Positions 1 to 6,764 are shown, counted from the first letter of the stretch. The stretch: 11,893 nucleotides of DNA from Caryophanales bacterium UBA3668 (GCA_002373085.1 DFJP01000004.1:1-11893), one strand, 5' to 3'. The notes: generated from the letters alone by a model not told the origin. Translations and numbers: made by a program.

Positions 1-828
1 AGCATGTTTGTTACTTGCTTCTTAGCAATTTTAGATAAGAGAAGCGGAAAAGTTATTTATGCGAACGCAGGACATAATCCTCCAATTGTTGGCTCTAATT
101 TCAAATATCGTTATTTAGAATGTAAACCAGGCTTCTTACTTGGATGTTTTGAAAAAACAAATGTCGTAGATGAAGAGATTACTCTTCTCCCAGGAGAAAG
201 CATGACTTTATATACAGACGGAATTACTGAAGCAAGAAATATCGATGGTGAATTCTATGGAGAAGATAGATTATTACACACTCTTAATAAACAAGACTAC
301 ACCTGCATTCTTGAACTCCATCACACAATTAAAGATGATGTTACTTCATTCGTTGGCGAAGCTCCTCAAAGTGATGATATCACTTTTGTCACCCTTAAAT
401 ATCGTGGAGACCATTACGCATATGAAGAAAAAGCATTTGATGGAAGAATTGAACATATTCCTGAGATGCTAAAGTTCATTGAGAAATTTAGTGATAAATA
501 TAAATACCCAGAAGACTTTAAAAATAAATTAACAATCGTTGGAGATGAATTATTCTCTAACATCATAAACCATGGCTATAACAATAATGGTGGAGTGATT
601 TATGTGAGACTATTATTCGATATGGACACAAAAGAATTCGTTCTCACGATTATTGATATGGCGAAAGAATTTAACCAACTCGAAGTTGATAAACCAGAAG
701 TTGGAAGCGATGTTAAAAAGCAAGAAATCGGAGGTCTAGGCCTCATTATTGTAAAAAAGATTATGGACGAATATGCCTATGATCGAATTAACGGTAAGAA
801 TATCCTCGTTTTAAAAAAGAGATTCTAA
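1..828 (+). CDS. SpoIIE-type PP2C phosphatase fused to RsbW-like ATPase domain, 5' partial
   Basis: The frame is open from the first base (the codon before the first ATG is Ser), so the N-terminus lies upstream of the window; numbering here starts at base 1. Residues 1-130 are the C-terminal half of a SpoIIE/RsbU-type PP2C domain: YANAGHNPP at 20-28, LYTDG with metal-ligand Asp73, and the closing SDDIT with Asp125-Asp126. Residues about 140-275 form an RsbW/SpoIIAB-like HATPase: N box GDELFSN at 181-187 and G2 box IGGLG at 243-247. The G1 box reads DMAKEFN (219-225) where the family normally has DxGxxFN, so ATP binding may be weakened. PP2C domains of this kind dephosphorylate STAS antagonists and RsbW-like domains phosphorylate them. 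The architecture matches the gene at 4337-6493, so the two are paralogues. A membrane or sensor N-terminus is expected but not visible. Family assignment is firm; the target is inferred. Confidence 0.9.
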   Translation, partial: SMFVTCFLAILDKRSGKVIYANAGHNPPIVGSNFKYRYLECKPGFLLGCFEKTNVVDEEITLLPGESMTLYTDGITEARNIDGEFYGEDRLLHTLNKQDYTCILELHHTIKDDVTSFVGEAPQSDDITFVTLKYRGDHYAYEEKAFDGRIEHIPEMLKFIEKFSDKYKYPEDFKNKLTIVGDELFSNIINHGYNNNGGVIYVRLLFDMDTKEFVLTIIDMAKEFNQLEVDKPEVGSDVKKQEIGGLGLIIVKKIMDEYAYDRINGKNILVLKKRF

Positions 829-830
829 CC

Positions 831-850
831 AATAACTTTGTTATTCTTTT
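831..850 (+). terminator. possible weak Rho-independent terminator
   Basis: A 6-bp inverted repeat AATAAC (831-836) and GTTATT (840-845) with a TTT loop is followed by CTTTT. It lies directly after the stop codon of the phosphatase gene and before the lipoprotein gene, where a terminator would be expected. The stem is almost all A-T, so it would be a poor terminator and could be chance in such AT-rich DNA. Confidence 0.3.
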
Positions 851-888
851 AAAAAAATAAATATTGGCAAGAGAAGGAGAAGAGAAAC

Positions 889-1317
889 ATGAAGAAGTTT
901 TTGTCAACATTATTATTAACATCGTGTCTTTTAGTAACTGGATGTGAATCATCCCATAGTTCAGGATCCGCTAAAAATAGCTTAGAAGCTAAAGGATACA
1001 CTGTTTCACATTATGAAAGTGACGCAGAAGTTAAAGCGCATATAGCAGGCTTTAACTTTGAAGGATTTACAGTCAGTAGTGCGATCTTAGCAAGAAAAGG
1101 CGAAGGCTTAAACGCTGATGTATTTATCGCTTTCTATTTTTCAAATATTGCTACAGCAAGTAGCTTTAACGACCGTAACAATAATGAAAACCTTATTACT
1201 ATGACTAGATTTTTAGATAGCAATTTAGGTCCTAATTTGGAAGCAAAAGTTGGCCAAAAAGACAATGTTTGTTACGGTTGTTCCACAGTTGCATACGCAA
1301 TCGTTTTTGGCGATTAA
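889..1317 (+). CDS. small predicted lipoprotein, function unknown
   Basis: The 142-residue product starts at an ATG with a strong ribosome site AAGGAGA (874-880) eight bases upstream. Residues 1-18 are a lipoprotein signal (Lys-Lys, hydrophobic core, lipobox LVTGC), with Cys19 the predicted lipidated residue after signal peptidase II cleavage. The protein would be anchored to the outer face of the membrane. A Ser/Gly-rich linker follows, then a single compact alpha/beta-looking domain of about 115 residues. A CYGC motif lies near the C-terminus (Cys128, Cys131); it could be a disulfide or redox pair, but two cysteines alone do not establish that. I do not recognise the family. About 60 bases separate it from each neighbour, so it may be a separate unit; a weak TTGTTA/AATATT promoter-like pair (838-843, 860-865) precedes it. 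Confidence 0.8.
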   Translation: MKKFLSTLLLTSCLLVTGCESSHSSGSAKNSLEAKGYTVSHYESDAEVKAHIAGFNFEGFTVSSAILARKGEGLNADVFIAFYFSNIATASSFNDRNNNENLITMTRFLDSNLGPNLEAKVGQKDNVCYGCSTVAYAIVFGD

Positions 1318-1338
1318 TTGAATAAGCAATCTAAGCGA

Positions 1339-1367
1339 TTGTAATCGATTTATAGACATAGTAATAT
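1339..1367 (+). promoter_or_regulatory. candidate promoter for the PPTase gene, near-leaderless
   Basis: TTGTAA (1339-1344) and TAATAT (1362-1367) are separated by 17 bases; each matches the sigma-A consensus at 4 of 6 positions. Initiation about 7 bases downstream would fall at roughly 1374, only a few bases before the ATG at 1378. That gene has no Shine-Dalgarno sequence, so a near-leaderless transcript would explain the layout. The matches are modest and AT-rich DNA gives many such hits. Confidence 0.3.
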
Positions 1368-1377
1368 TATTTTATCT

Positions 1378-1998
1378 ATGGATAAAATTTCTCTATATGT
1401 GCTCGACACCAGAAAATACTCTTTTGGTGAACTATTAGCATTAACTAAACTTGATGAAAGCGAAATTTCTTTCTTGGAAAGATACCATGTTTTAGATGTG
1501 AAAAAAGAGAAGTTGGTCTCTTATTATTTCAAAAAGAAATATGTTGGAGATTATTCTTTAAACGAACGTGGAAAGCCAATATCAAATAATGTCTTTTTCA
1601 ACATTTCCGATTCAAAAGGAATGGTGGTTTTAGCCATCTCTAAAAACCGAGAAGTTGGAGTGGATGTTGAAATATTAATGCCAAAAGATCAAGACTTAGT
1701 GAAATATGTCTGTAGTGAAGAAGAATATCAATTCGTTAAAAACGAGATTGACTTTGTCTCTGTTTGGACTAGCAAAGAATCGATTGTTAAGTGCTTAGGT
1801 ACAGGAATTAAAAGCAATATCAAAGGCATACCTGCTTTACCACTAGTCGGTAAGAAAACATATGAAGGTCAAGCCTTTTATAGCACGTCATTTAGATATG
1901 GGGATTCAATTATTTCGTTAACTCTTAAGGGTGAGGAAGAATTTGACTATACCTTAATTTCGGAGGATACCAAACATGAGCAAGAGAGTCTTACTTAG
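1378..1998 (+). CDS. Sfp-type 4'-phosphopantetheinyl transferase
   Basis: This 206-residue protein transfers the 4'-phosphopantetheine arm of CoA to a conserved Ser of carrier domains, activating peptidyl or acyl carrier proteins. Visible Sfp/ACPS-superfamily signatures are GKP (65-67), FNISDS (74-79), VGVDVE with metal ligands Asp96 and Glu98 (93-98), and WTSKES with Glu134 (130-135), followed by KCLGTGI. Length fits the Sfp class (about 200-230) rather than the short AcpS class. One oddity is the FNISHS-type motif, which reads FNISDS: the usual His, which contacts CoA in Sfp, is Asp78. ATG 1378 is the first plausible start after the in-frame stop at 1342 and has no Shine-Dalgarno sequence. 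The 3' end overlaps the condensation-domain gene by 23 bases, indicating coupled translation and a role in the same nonribosomal pathway. No carrier protein is visible here. I leave the symbol empty because orthology to sfp cannot be fixed from sequence alone. Confidence 0.88.
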   Translation: MDKISLYVLDTRKYSFGELLALTKLDESEISFLERYHVLDVKKEKLVSYYFKKKYVGDYSLNERGKPISNNVFFNISDSKGMVVLAISKNREVGVDVEILMPKDQDLVKYVCSEEEYQFVKNEIDFVSVWTSKESIVKCLGTGIKSNIKGIPALPLVGKKTYEGQAFYSTSFRYGDSIISLTLKGEEEFDYTLISEDTKHEQESLT

Positions 1999-2784
1999 CA
2001 AAGGTGAAGAAGGGATTTATGTATCTTCACTTAATGGAGGAGATGCCTATAATCTCGGTAATACAATTAATTTAGGAAAAGATTATTCGCCTGAGCAAAT
2101 TAAAGAAGCTTTAGATAAAGTTGCTATTGCTCACCCATCTCTTTTCACTATCCTTTCAATTGATGATGAAGGTAACATCTATAAAGAAATAAGACCTCAA
2201 AAACTCGATGTACCAGTTAAAGAAATTAGTGAATTAAAGATTGAATCTCTCCCATATGAATTATTAGATAAACCTCTATATCGTTTTGTGATTTACAAAG
2301 TAAAAGGTGATATAGTCCTTTATTTTGATTTCCATCATATCATTATGGATGGCACTTCGTTAAAAGTGTTTATCGATGATTTTTATTCTACTTTAGAGAA
2401 TAAAGAATTAGAAACCGAAAAAAGTGATGTTTACGATTACACAACTGAAGAAAACAAAGTTAGAAGTAGTGAAGTCTATCAAGAAGATAAGGATTACTAT
2501 GATCGATTACTTTCAGGAGTAGAAACTGATTCCACTCTTGTTGAAGATAAAGCTGATGACAAAGTCTCTTATGGCAATATCAGAACTAAATAAAAATCTC
2601 TAATGAACAAGTAAAGAAAGTAACATCTAAGTTAGGTATAAAAACCTCAACCTATTTTTTAGGAGCGTTCTCATATTTACTAAGCAAAATCAATATGGAG
2701 AACGAGGCTTTGTTCCTCACAGTTAACAATTCTAGAACTAAAGATGTTTTTCATTCTTTTGGATGTTATGTCAGTAGACAATAA
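1976..2784 (+). pseudogene. NRPS-type condensation domain, frameshifted and truncated
   Basis: Condensation domains join two carrier-bound substrates by an amide bond (or act as standalone acyltransferases). The start ATG has GGAGG at 1962-1966, nine bases upstream, and overlaps the PPTase stop. Residues 1-205 include the catalytic HHIIMDG (HHxxxDG) at 120-126. A TAA at 2591-2593 ends this frame, but homologous-looking sequence continues in the -1 frame from about 2593 (ISNEQVKKV, then NNSRTKDVFHSFGCYVS) to a TAA at 2782-2784. Restoring one A in the run at 2588-2590 would give a continuous reading ...RTKIKISNEQ.... The second segment ends just where the domain's conserved 'G-F-NTLPL'-like strand begins, so the C-terminal half, and any adenylation or carrier domains that followed, are absent and MATE sequence takes over. 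About 268 residues remain of the usual 430-450. The catalytic motif survives, so the damage may be recent or may be a sequencing or assembly error. Confidence 0.75.
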
Positions 2785-3244
2785 CCCAAGACTATCTTCT
2801 ATTTTCTACATTATTTCTAATGTCGCTAAAATCGGATTAGAAATTCTCTTTATCAGCGTCTTTAATTGGGGCATGAAAGGAGCAGCGTTCTCAACCGCAG
2901 CTGGATATTTAGTTGGCTTAGTTGTTGTTATCTTCTATATCTTTAATAAAGAGAGAACACTTAAATTTACATTTAAACTACAAGATAATGGATTAAAAGA
3001 TGTCTTTAAAGCGAGTAGTACTTCTGCGCTTAATTTCTTTTTAACAGCAGTTCAAATGTTAATTGTCAATATTGTTATTGGCCAAGTCATTACTGCTGAA
3101 AGAGACTTAAATGCTTATGGATTAATCGCGAATGTCGTCTTTGTTTTTGACTTATTATGTGGTGGAGTATTGAATCTTATTCCAAATGTTTGTGGCATTC
3201 TTTATGGCGAATCTACTTCATTAATATTCTTATTACCGCAGTAA
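2744..3244 (+). pseudogene. MATE-family exporter, middle fragment (N-terminus missing)
   Basis: From about 2768 the frame reads MSVDNNPRLSSIFYIISN and continues with several hydrophobic membrane segments. This matches the point in MATE (multidrug and toxic compound extrusion) proteins around TM4, where a 'D-nPk' loop precedes 'iisNv-n--ld--fi'. The roughly 130-150 residues that should come before it are absent. The first 24 bases overlap the tail of the condensation-domain reading and are probably not authentic MATE sequence. The frame runs through CGILYGE, the family's mid-protein loop, and stops at 3244, while the family sequence resumes in frame +1 at about 3211. ATG 2744 has no ribosome site. 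MATE proteins are cation-driven antiporters that export small molecules; beside an NRPS-like gene the likely cargo was its product (inference). Confidence 0.7.
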
Positions 3245-4044
3245 TTTTTGTAGCGATTGCTATTTTCCCAAATGTTTACGCAATGGCATTTGGTTATAAT
3301 GATTTCACTGATTTTGATGAAGTAGCCCTTTGGATAAGAGTGTACTTACTTTCATTTATCCCATATGAGATAAATAAGTTCTCGATGAATTACTATCCTA
3401 CTATTAATAGGAATTTACCATCATTTGTTACCGTTATATTAAGAGAAGCGATTATCGTTATTCCTTTAACTTTAGCGTTACTCTATTCAAACGGATTATT
3501 AGGTTATTCAATTGCTTGCGCTGTGACAGAAGCAGCGACTGTATTAATTACTTATGCTTTCATATTGATTTATCAAAAAGCAAAGAAACTTAAATCGCAT
3601 GGCATCTTCATGTTTGAAGAACATACATTCGAAGAGTTTGATGTCTCTATCTCTAATGACTTAGAGTATGCTTCAGTTATTTCCGAAGATATTTCTAAGT
3701 TTGCATTAGAACATCATGTTCCAAATCGAGAAAGTCAAATCGCTGGACTTGCTTGTGAAGAAATTGTCGCTAATATTGTTGCTTATGGATATAAGAAAGG
3801 TAAGAAGAATTATATTGATGTTAATCTTAAGATTAATGAAGATATGTTACTTTTGGTTATTAGAGATGATGGGTTACCATTTGATCCAACTAAATATGAA
3901 TTCGATAATAGTGAAGAATATTCCACGAGTGGAATTAAACTAATCGAAAATCTTACCGATAAAATGACGTATATGCGTATACTTAATTTAAATAACACTG
4001 TTTTTGAAATTAGTTTTAAGGGAGGATTAGAACATGGAAATTAA
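3157..4044 (+). pseudogene. MATE C-terminal membrane half fused to RsbW-like ATPase domain (distal fragment)
   Basis: Authentic MATE sequence resumes at about 3211 (IYFINILITA) and continues with about four membrane segments to about 3590. The first 18 codons from ATG 3157 are out-of-frame shadow of the upstream MATE fragment, and that ATG has no ribosome site. From about 3610 to 4041 there is a soluble HATPase domain of the RsbW/SpoIIAB anti-sigma kinase type: N box CEEIVANIVAYGY with Asn206 (numbered from ATG 3157), G1 RDDGLPFDP with Asp238-Gly239, and G2 TSGIKLIEN. The ATP-binding motifs look complete, so this domain was probably functional when the gene was intact. It may still be made from an internal start, since the downstream STAS gene overlaps it by 11 bases. 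An RsbW-like domain phosphorylates a STAS partner, and that partner is next door. The membrane tether is the striking feature. The broken state rests on the frame change at 3205-3226. Confidence 0.72.
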
Positions 4045-4330
4045 GATTAATCATGGAAATGAAATGACAATTGCGTTAGTGGGAAGACTTGACACAGTTA
4101 CATCTGTTGATTTTCAAAACGCAATTAATAACGAGGAGATTAAAGAGAATTTAGTCATCGTTGACGCTAAAGAACTCGAATATATTTCTTCTGCTGGCTT
4201 AAGAGCGTTACTTTCTTTAAAGAAAAGCCTCTCCGGTAGTGGAAAGGAATTAGAAGTTCATAATCTTAATCCTGTTTGCCAAGAAGTTTTTAAGGTTACA
4301 GGTTTTAACAATATCCTTACAATTAAATAA
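4034..4330 (+). CDS. STAS-domain anti-sigma factor antagonist (SpoIIAA/RsbV-like)
   Basis: A 98-residue single STAS domain, the normal length for SpoIIAA, RsbV and BldG-type antagonists. Residues 12-20 (TIALVGRLD) are the typical opening strand, and YISSAGLRALLSL at 50-62 holds the phospho-acceptor loop with Ser52-Ser53. In known systems the unphosphorylated form binds the RsbW-like kinase and displaces its output partner, the kinase inactivates it by phosphorylation, and a PP2C phosphatase reactivates it. The ATG has a strong ribosome site GGGAGG (4020-4025) eight bases upstream and overlaps the transporter-kinase gene by 11 bases. The phosphatase gene starts six bases after its stop, so all three are one operon. 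The partner is most likely the ATPase domain on the MATE protein or that of the neighbouring phosphatase. No sigma factor is visible. Confidence 0.92.
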   Translation: MEIKINHGNEMTIALVGRLDTVTSVDFQNAINNEEIKENLVIVDAKELEYISSAGLRALLSLKKSLSGSGKELEVHNLNPVCQEVFKVTGFNNILTIK

Positions 4331-4336
4331 TTTTTT

Positions 4337-6493
4337 ATGAGAGAAAAGAAGCGCGTATTTTTTCCAATACTTCTAAAGGTGATTCTATTAGGGGTGATCA
4401 CTTCTTTTATCGCGAGCACTGTCGCAATTGTTGTTAGTTATAACAACATGATAAAGAAGGCTAAAGATGATTTAGATGTAGCCGCTAATGATGCTTTAGA
4501 ATACGCAAATCGCTTCTATGATAGTGATAACGTTGATAATGGTCCTAACCTTACATCATTTAAATATGTAAAGGATTACGTTTTGAACTTATACAAAACA
4601 ATTGATGAAGTTAGAAACACAGAATTAAAAGACAAAGATAGCTTCTTAGAATTCGAAAAAGTCTTTTCTCAAGATCTTCCTTATTTTTATGTAGAAGGAA
4701 TGTTCATGACTCCTGATTACATGGAATTTAAAAATAATTACACAAACGTATATCAAATATTATTAAATACAGCGTTCTATAGTGAACAATCTGCATACTA
4801 TGCATTTAAAGATCCAGACAATGAAAATAGATTAATTTTCATAACCGACTCTCGATTAACAGTGTTAAAACGGAAAAACGTATTTTATCATTGTCCTGGC
4901 ACTCATTATGATATAAAAGAAGATGACAATATCTTTGATATTGATCACTCATATATCAAGGGATATAGATTAAATGGCTTTAATACGAGATTCATTGAGA
5001 TTAAAGGACTTAATGATTATGGCGACGTTGAAACAGCGGGTTATGCATTTATTGAATATGACGCCAGCAAAGTTGAAGATAGCTATAAGAATATTCTTAA
5101 AAACGAAATCTTAATTTTAACTGCGACAAGTTTAGCGGTTATTTTGCTTTACGCTATCCTTTCATATTTGATGTTTGTTAAAAACATTAATAAGTTAAAT
5201 AAAGTCGCAGTCGATATTTCATCTCAATTAGAGCAAAACAAACCATTTGAATCAATTCATCCAAACATTACTTCTCACGATGAAATGAAGACATTAGGTG
5301 ATTCGTTCTTAGCGATGGAAAATAAACTAGTCAACTATGTTGAAATTATTAGAAATGATGCGCAAGAAAAAGAAAAAATCAACGCGGAATTATCGATTGC
5401 TAGTAAGATTCAATTAGAGTCTCTTCCAGCTTCCTCATATTCTGATTCTAATTGCAAGATTAATGCCTTTATTAAGACCGCTAAAGAGGTTGGTGGAGAT
5501 TTCTATGATTATTTCTACTTAGATGATAATCGAGTGGTGGTTGCAATATGTGATGTTTCTGGAAAAGGAGTTCCAGCCGCCTTATTTATGATGAAAGGCA
5601 AAGAACTCATTAAATCGAATATTAGAAGTGGTTCTTCACTCGAAGAAGCTCTTTATCAAGCAAATAACGCATTATGTAAAGACAATGATGAAAACTTATT
5701 CATCACCGCCTTTGTTTCAATTGTTGATCTAAAGAAACATGAAATGATTTATGTTAATGCAGGACACGAGAAGCCATATATTTTATCTAAAGATAAAGTA
5801 AATAAACTTGATGGTACATCCAACTTTGTTTTGGGTGGTGTTAATGACTTTGAATATAAAACTGAGAAGATTTCCTTAGATAGTGGAGATCGACTCTTCT
5901 TATTTACTGATGGGTTAAACGAGGCTATCAATAGCCAAGAAGAAGAATTCTCTTACGAAAGAGTGGAACAAACTCTTAAAGACAATCTAAATTCTTCGAA
6001 TGAAGAAATCATTTCAAATATGATTAAGGCTCAGGAAGCATTTGTTAATAGCGAAGAAGTCTTTGATGATGTTACAATGGTGGTCTTCCAAATGAACGAC
6101 AATAAGTTACATCTTTCCTATGGAAAAGAAGATTTATCAATTATCGAAGAAATCGTTAATAAATTCGAAAGCACATTCCCTTATTTAGGTAATAAAGAGA
6201 AGTCAGAAGTTGGAATCATCATCGATGAAATAGTGAATAATATCATTTCTTATTCTGAGAACGATAAATTGGAATTCTCTATTGACTTTGAAATGAAAAA
6301 TAATGAACTCACAATTGTCTTTATTGATAATGGTAAAAAATTCAATCCACTTAATAAAAAAGATAAATATCTCAGTGGAAATTTAGACGATATCGAAATT
6401 GGTGGCCTTGGTATTTCACTAGTAAAATCTTTATCTAAATTCCAAAAATACGAATATAAAGATAAAAAGAATATATTAATGGTTGTTAAATAA
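4337..6493 (+). CDS. membrane-bound sensor PP2C phosphatase (SpoIIE type) fused to RsbW-like ATPase
   Basis: 718 residues. TM1 is at about 10-32, followed by an extracytoplasmic sensor region at about 33-255 (Cache-like by position, not recognised in detail), TM2 at about 258-281, and a HAMP-like linker with coiled coil to about 355. The SpoIIE/RsbU-type PP2C domain spans about 356-585. Metal-binding motifs are complete: GGDFYD with Asp388, DVSGKG (406-411), NAGHEKP, LFTDG with Asp525, and DDVTM with Asp577-Asp578. An HATPase domain follows at about 595-718 with N box DEIVNN (630-635), G1 DNG (664-666) and G2 GGLG (689-692). The protein therefore carries both a phosphatase and a kinase-like module for STAS antagonists, under one transmembrane sensor. 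It starts six bases after the STAS stop in the same frame, with no Shine-Dalgarno sequence, so translation probably depends on re-initiation after the STAS gene. The fragment at 1-828 is its paralogue. Sensor ligand unknown. Confidence 0.93.
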   Translation: MREKKRVFFPILLKVILLGVITSFIASTVAIVVSYNNMIKKAKDDLDVAANDALEYANRFYDSDNVDNGPNLTSFKYVKDYVLNLYKTIDEVRNTELKDKDSFLEFEKVFSQDLPYFYVEGMFMTPDYMEFKNNYTNVYQILLNTAFYSEQSAYYAFKDPDNENRLIFITDSRLTVLKRKNVFYHCPGTHYDIKEDDNIFDIDHSYIKGYRLNGFNTRFIEIKGLNDYGDVETAGYAFIEYDASKVEDSYKNILKNEILILTATSLAVILLYAILSYLMFVKNINKLNKVAVDISSQLEQNKPFESIHPNITSHDEMKTLGDSFLAMENKLVNYVEIIRNDAQEKEKINAELSIASKIQLESLPASSYSDSNCKINAFIKTAKEVGGDFYDYFYLDDNRVVVAICDVSGKGVPAALFMMKGKELIKSNIRSGSSLEEALYQANNALCKDNDENLFITAFVSIVDLKKHEMIYVNAGHEKPYILSKDKVNKLDGTSNFVLGGVNDFEYKTEKISLDSGDRLFLFTDGLNEAINSQEEEFSYERVEQTLKDNLNSSNEEIISNMIKAQEAFVNSEEVFDDVTMVVFQMNDNKLHLSYGKEDLSIIEEIVNKFESTFPYLGNKEKSEVGIIIDEIVNNIISYSENDKLEFSIDFEMKNNELTIVFIDNGKKFNPLNKKDKYLSGNLDDIEIGGLGISLVKSLSKFQKYEYKDKKNILMVVK

Positions 6494-6500
6494 AATTTAA

Positions 6501-6752
6501 GCCCATATTAATGCGGAATTAGTGAGTGGAAAGCACAAATATTCTAACGCGATGAGTGAAACCAACTTTGACTTAGGGCACTTAATTAGAAACAACAAAA
6601 ATGAAACCTTCCACACTAATACAATGTCCTCAGCAACCTCCTTATTCGAACAAGGTGATTCGTTCGATATGAAATCATTTAAATCGCAGTTCTATAACGC
6701 GAATGGTAAACTTGATAACTGGCTAACTCTTGTATATTGTATTTTTACATAA
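6501..6752 (+). pseudogene. remnant of the C-terminal end of a larger protein, unrecognised
   Basis: The frame is open from just after a stop at 6498 to a TAA at 6750. It reads AHINAELVSGKHKYSN before a possible GTG start at 6522, which gives 76 residues. The GTG has no ribosome site, the peptide has no signal sequence, and the reading seems to begin in mid-domain. The composition (NFDLGHLIRNN, SLFEQGDSFDMKSF, ANGKLDN) has the look of the C-terminal tail of a secreted Bacillota protein; from memory it recalls the end of M6-like metallopeptidases, which I cannot verify. The last codons NWLTLVY would become NGLTLGY with two single-base changes, which would fit decay. It is most likely a gene scar between two operons; a genuine small protein is the alternative. 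Confidence 0.35.
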
Positions 6753-6758
6753 TGTAAA
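6744..6758. promoter_or_regulatory. 15-bp palindrome TTTACAT-A-ATGTAAA, candidate operator
   Basis: A perfect 7-bp inverted repeat around one central base lies just upstream of the candidate -10 box at 6788. Another TTTACAT half-site stands at 6870-6876. The form suits a dimeric repressor site, but AT-rich intergenic DNA makes such palindromes common and I recognise no known operator. Confidence 0.3.
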
Positions 6759-6764
6759 CAAAAA

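Noticed and set aside
245..472. 75-codon + strand open frame
   Set aside because: Lies wholly inside the phosphatase gene in another frame, with no ribosome site or family features.
1327..1341. Hairpin CAATC-TAAGC-GATTG after the lipoprotein gene as a terminator
   Set aside because: The stem is only 5 bp and no T-run follows.
2585..2600. Programmed -1 frameshift joining the two condensation-domain frames
   Set aside because: The P-site AAA would have to re-pair with TAA; there is no proper slippery heptamer and no clear downstream structure. The product would still run into the 2784 stop.
3810..3998. Minus-strand open frame inside the ATPase region
   Set aside because: Antisense shadow of a strongly recognisable HATPase domain.
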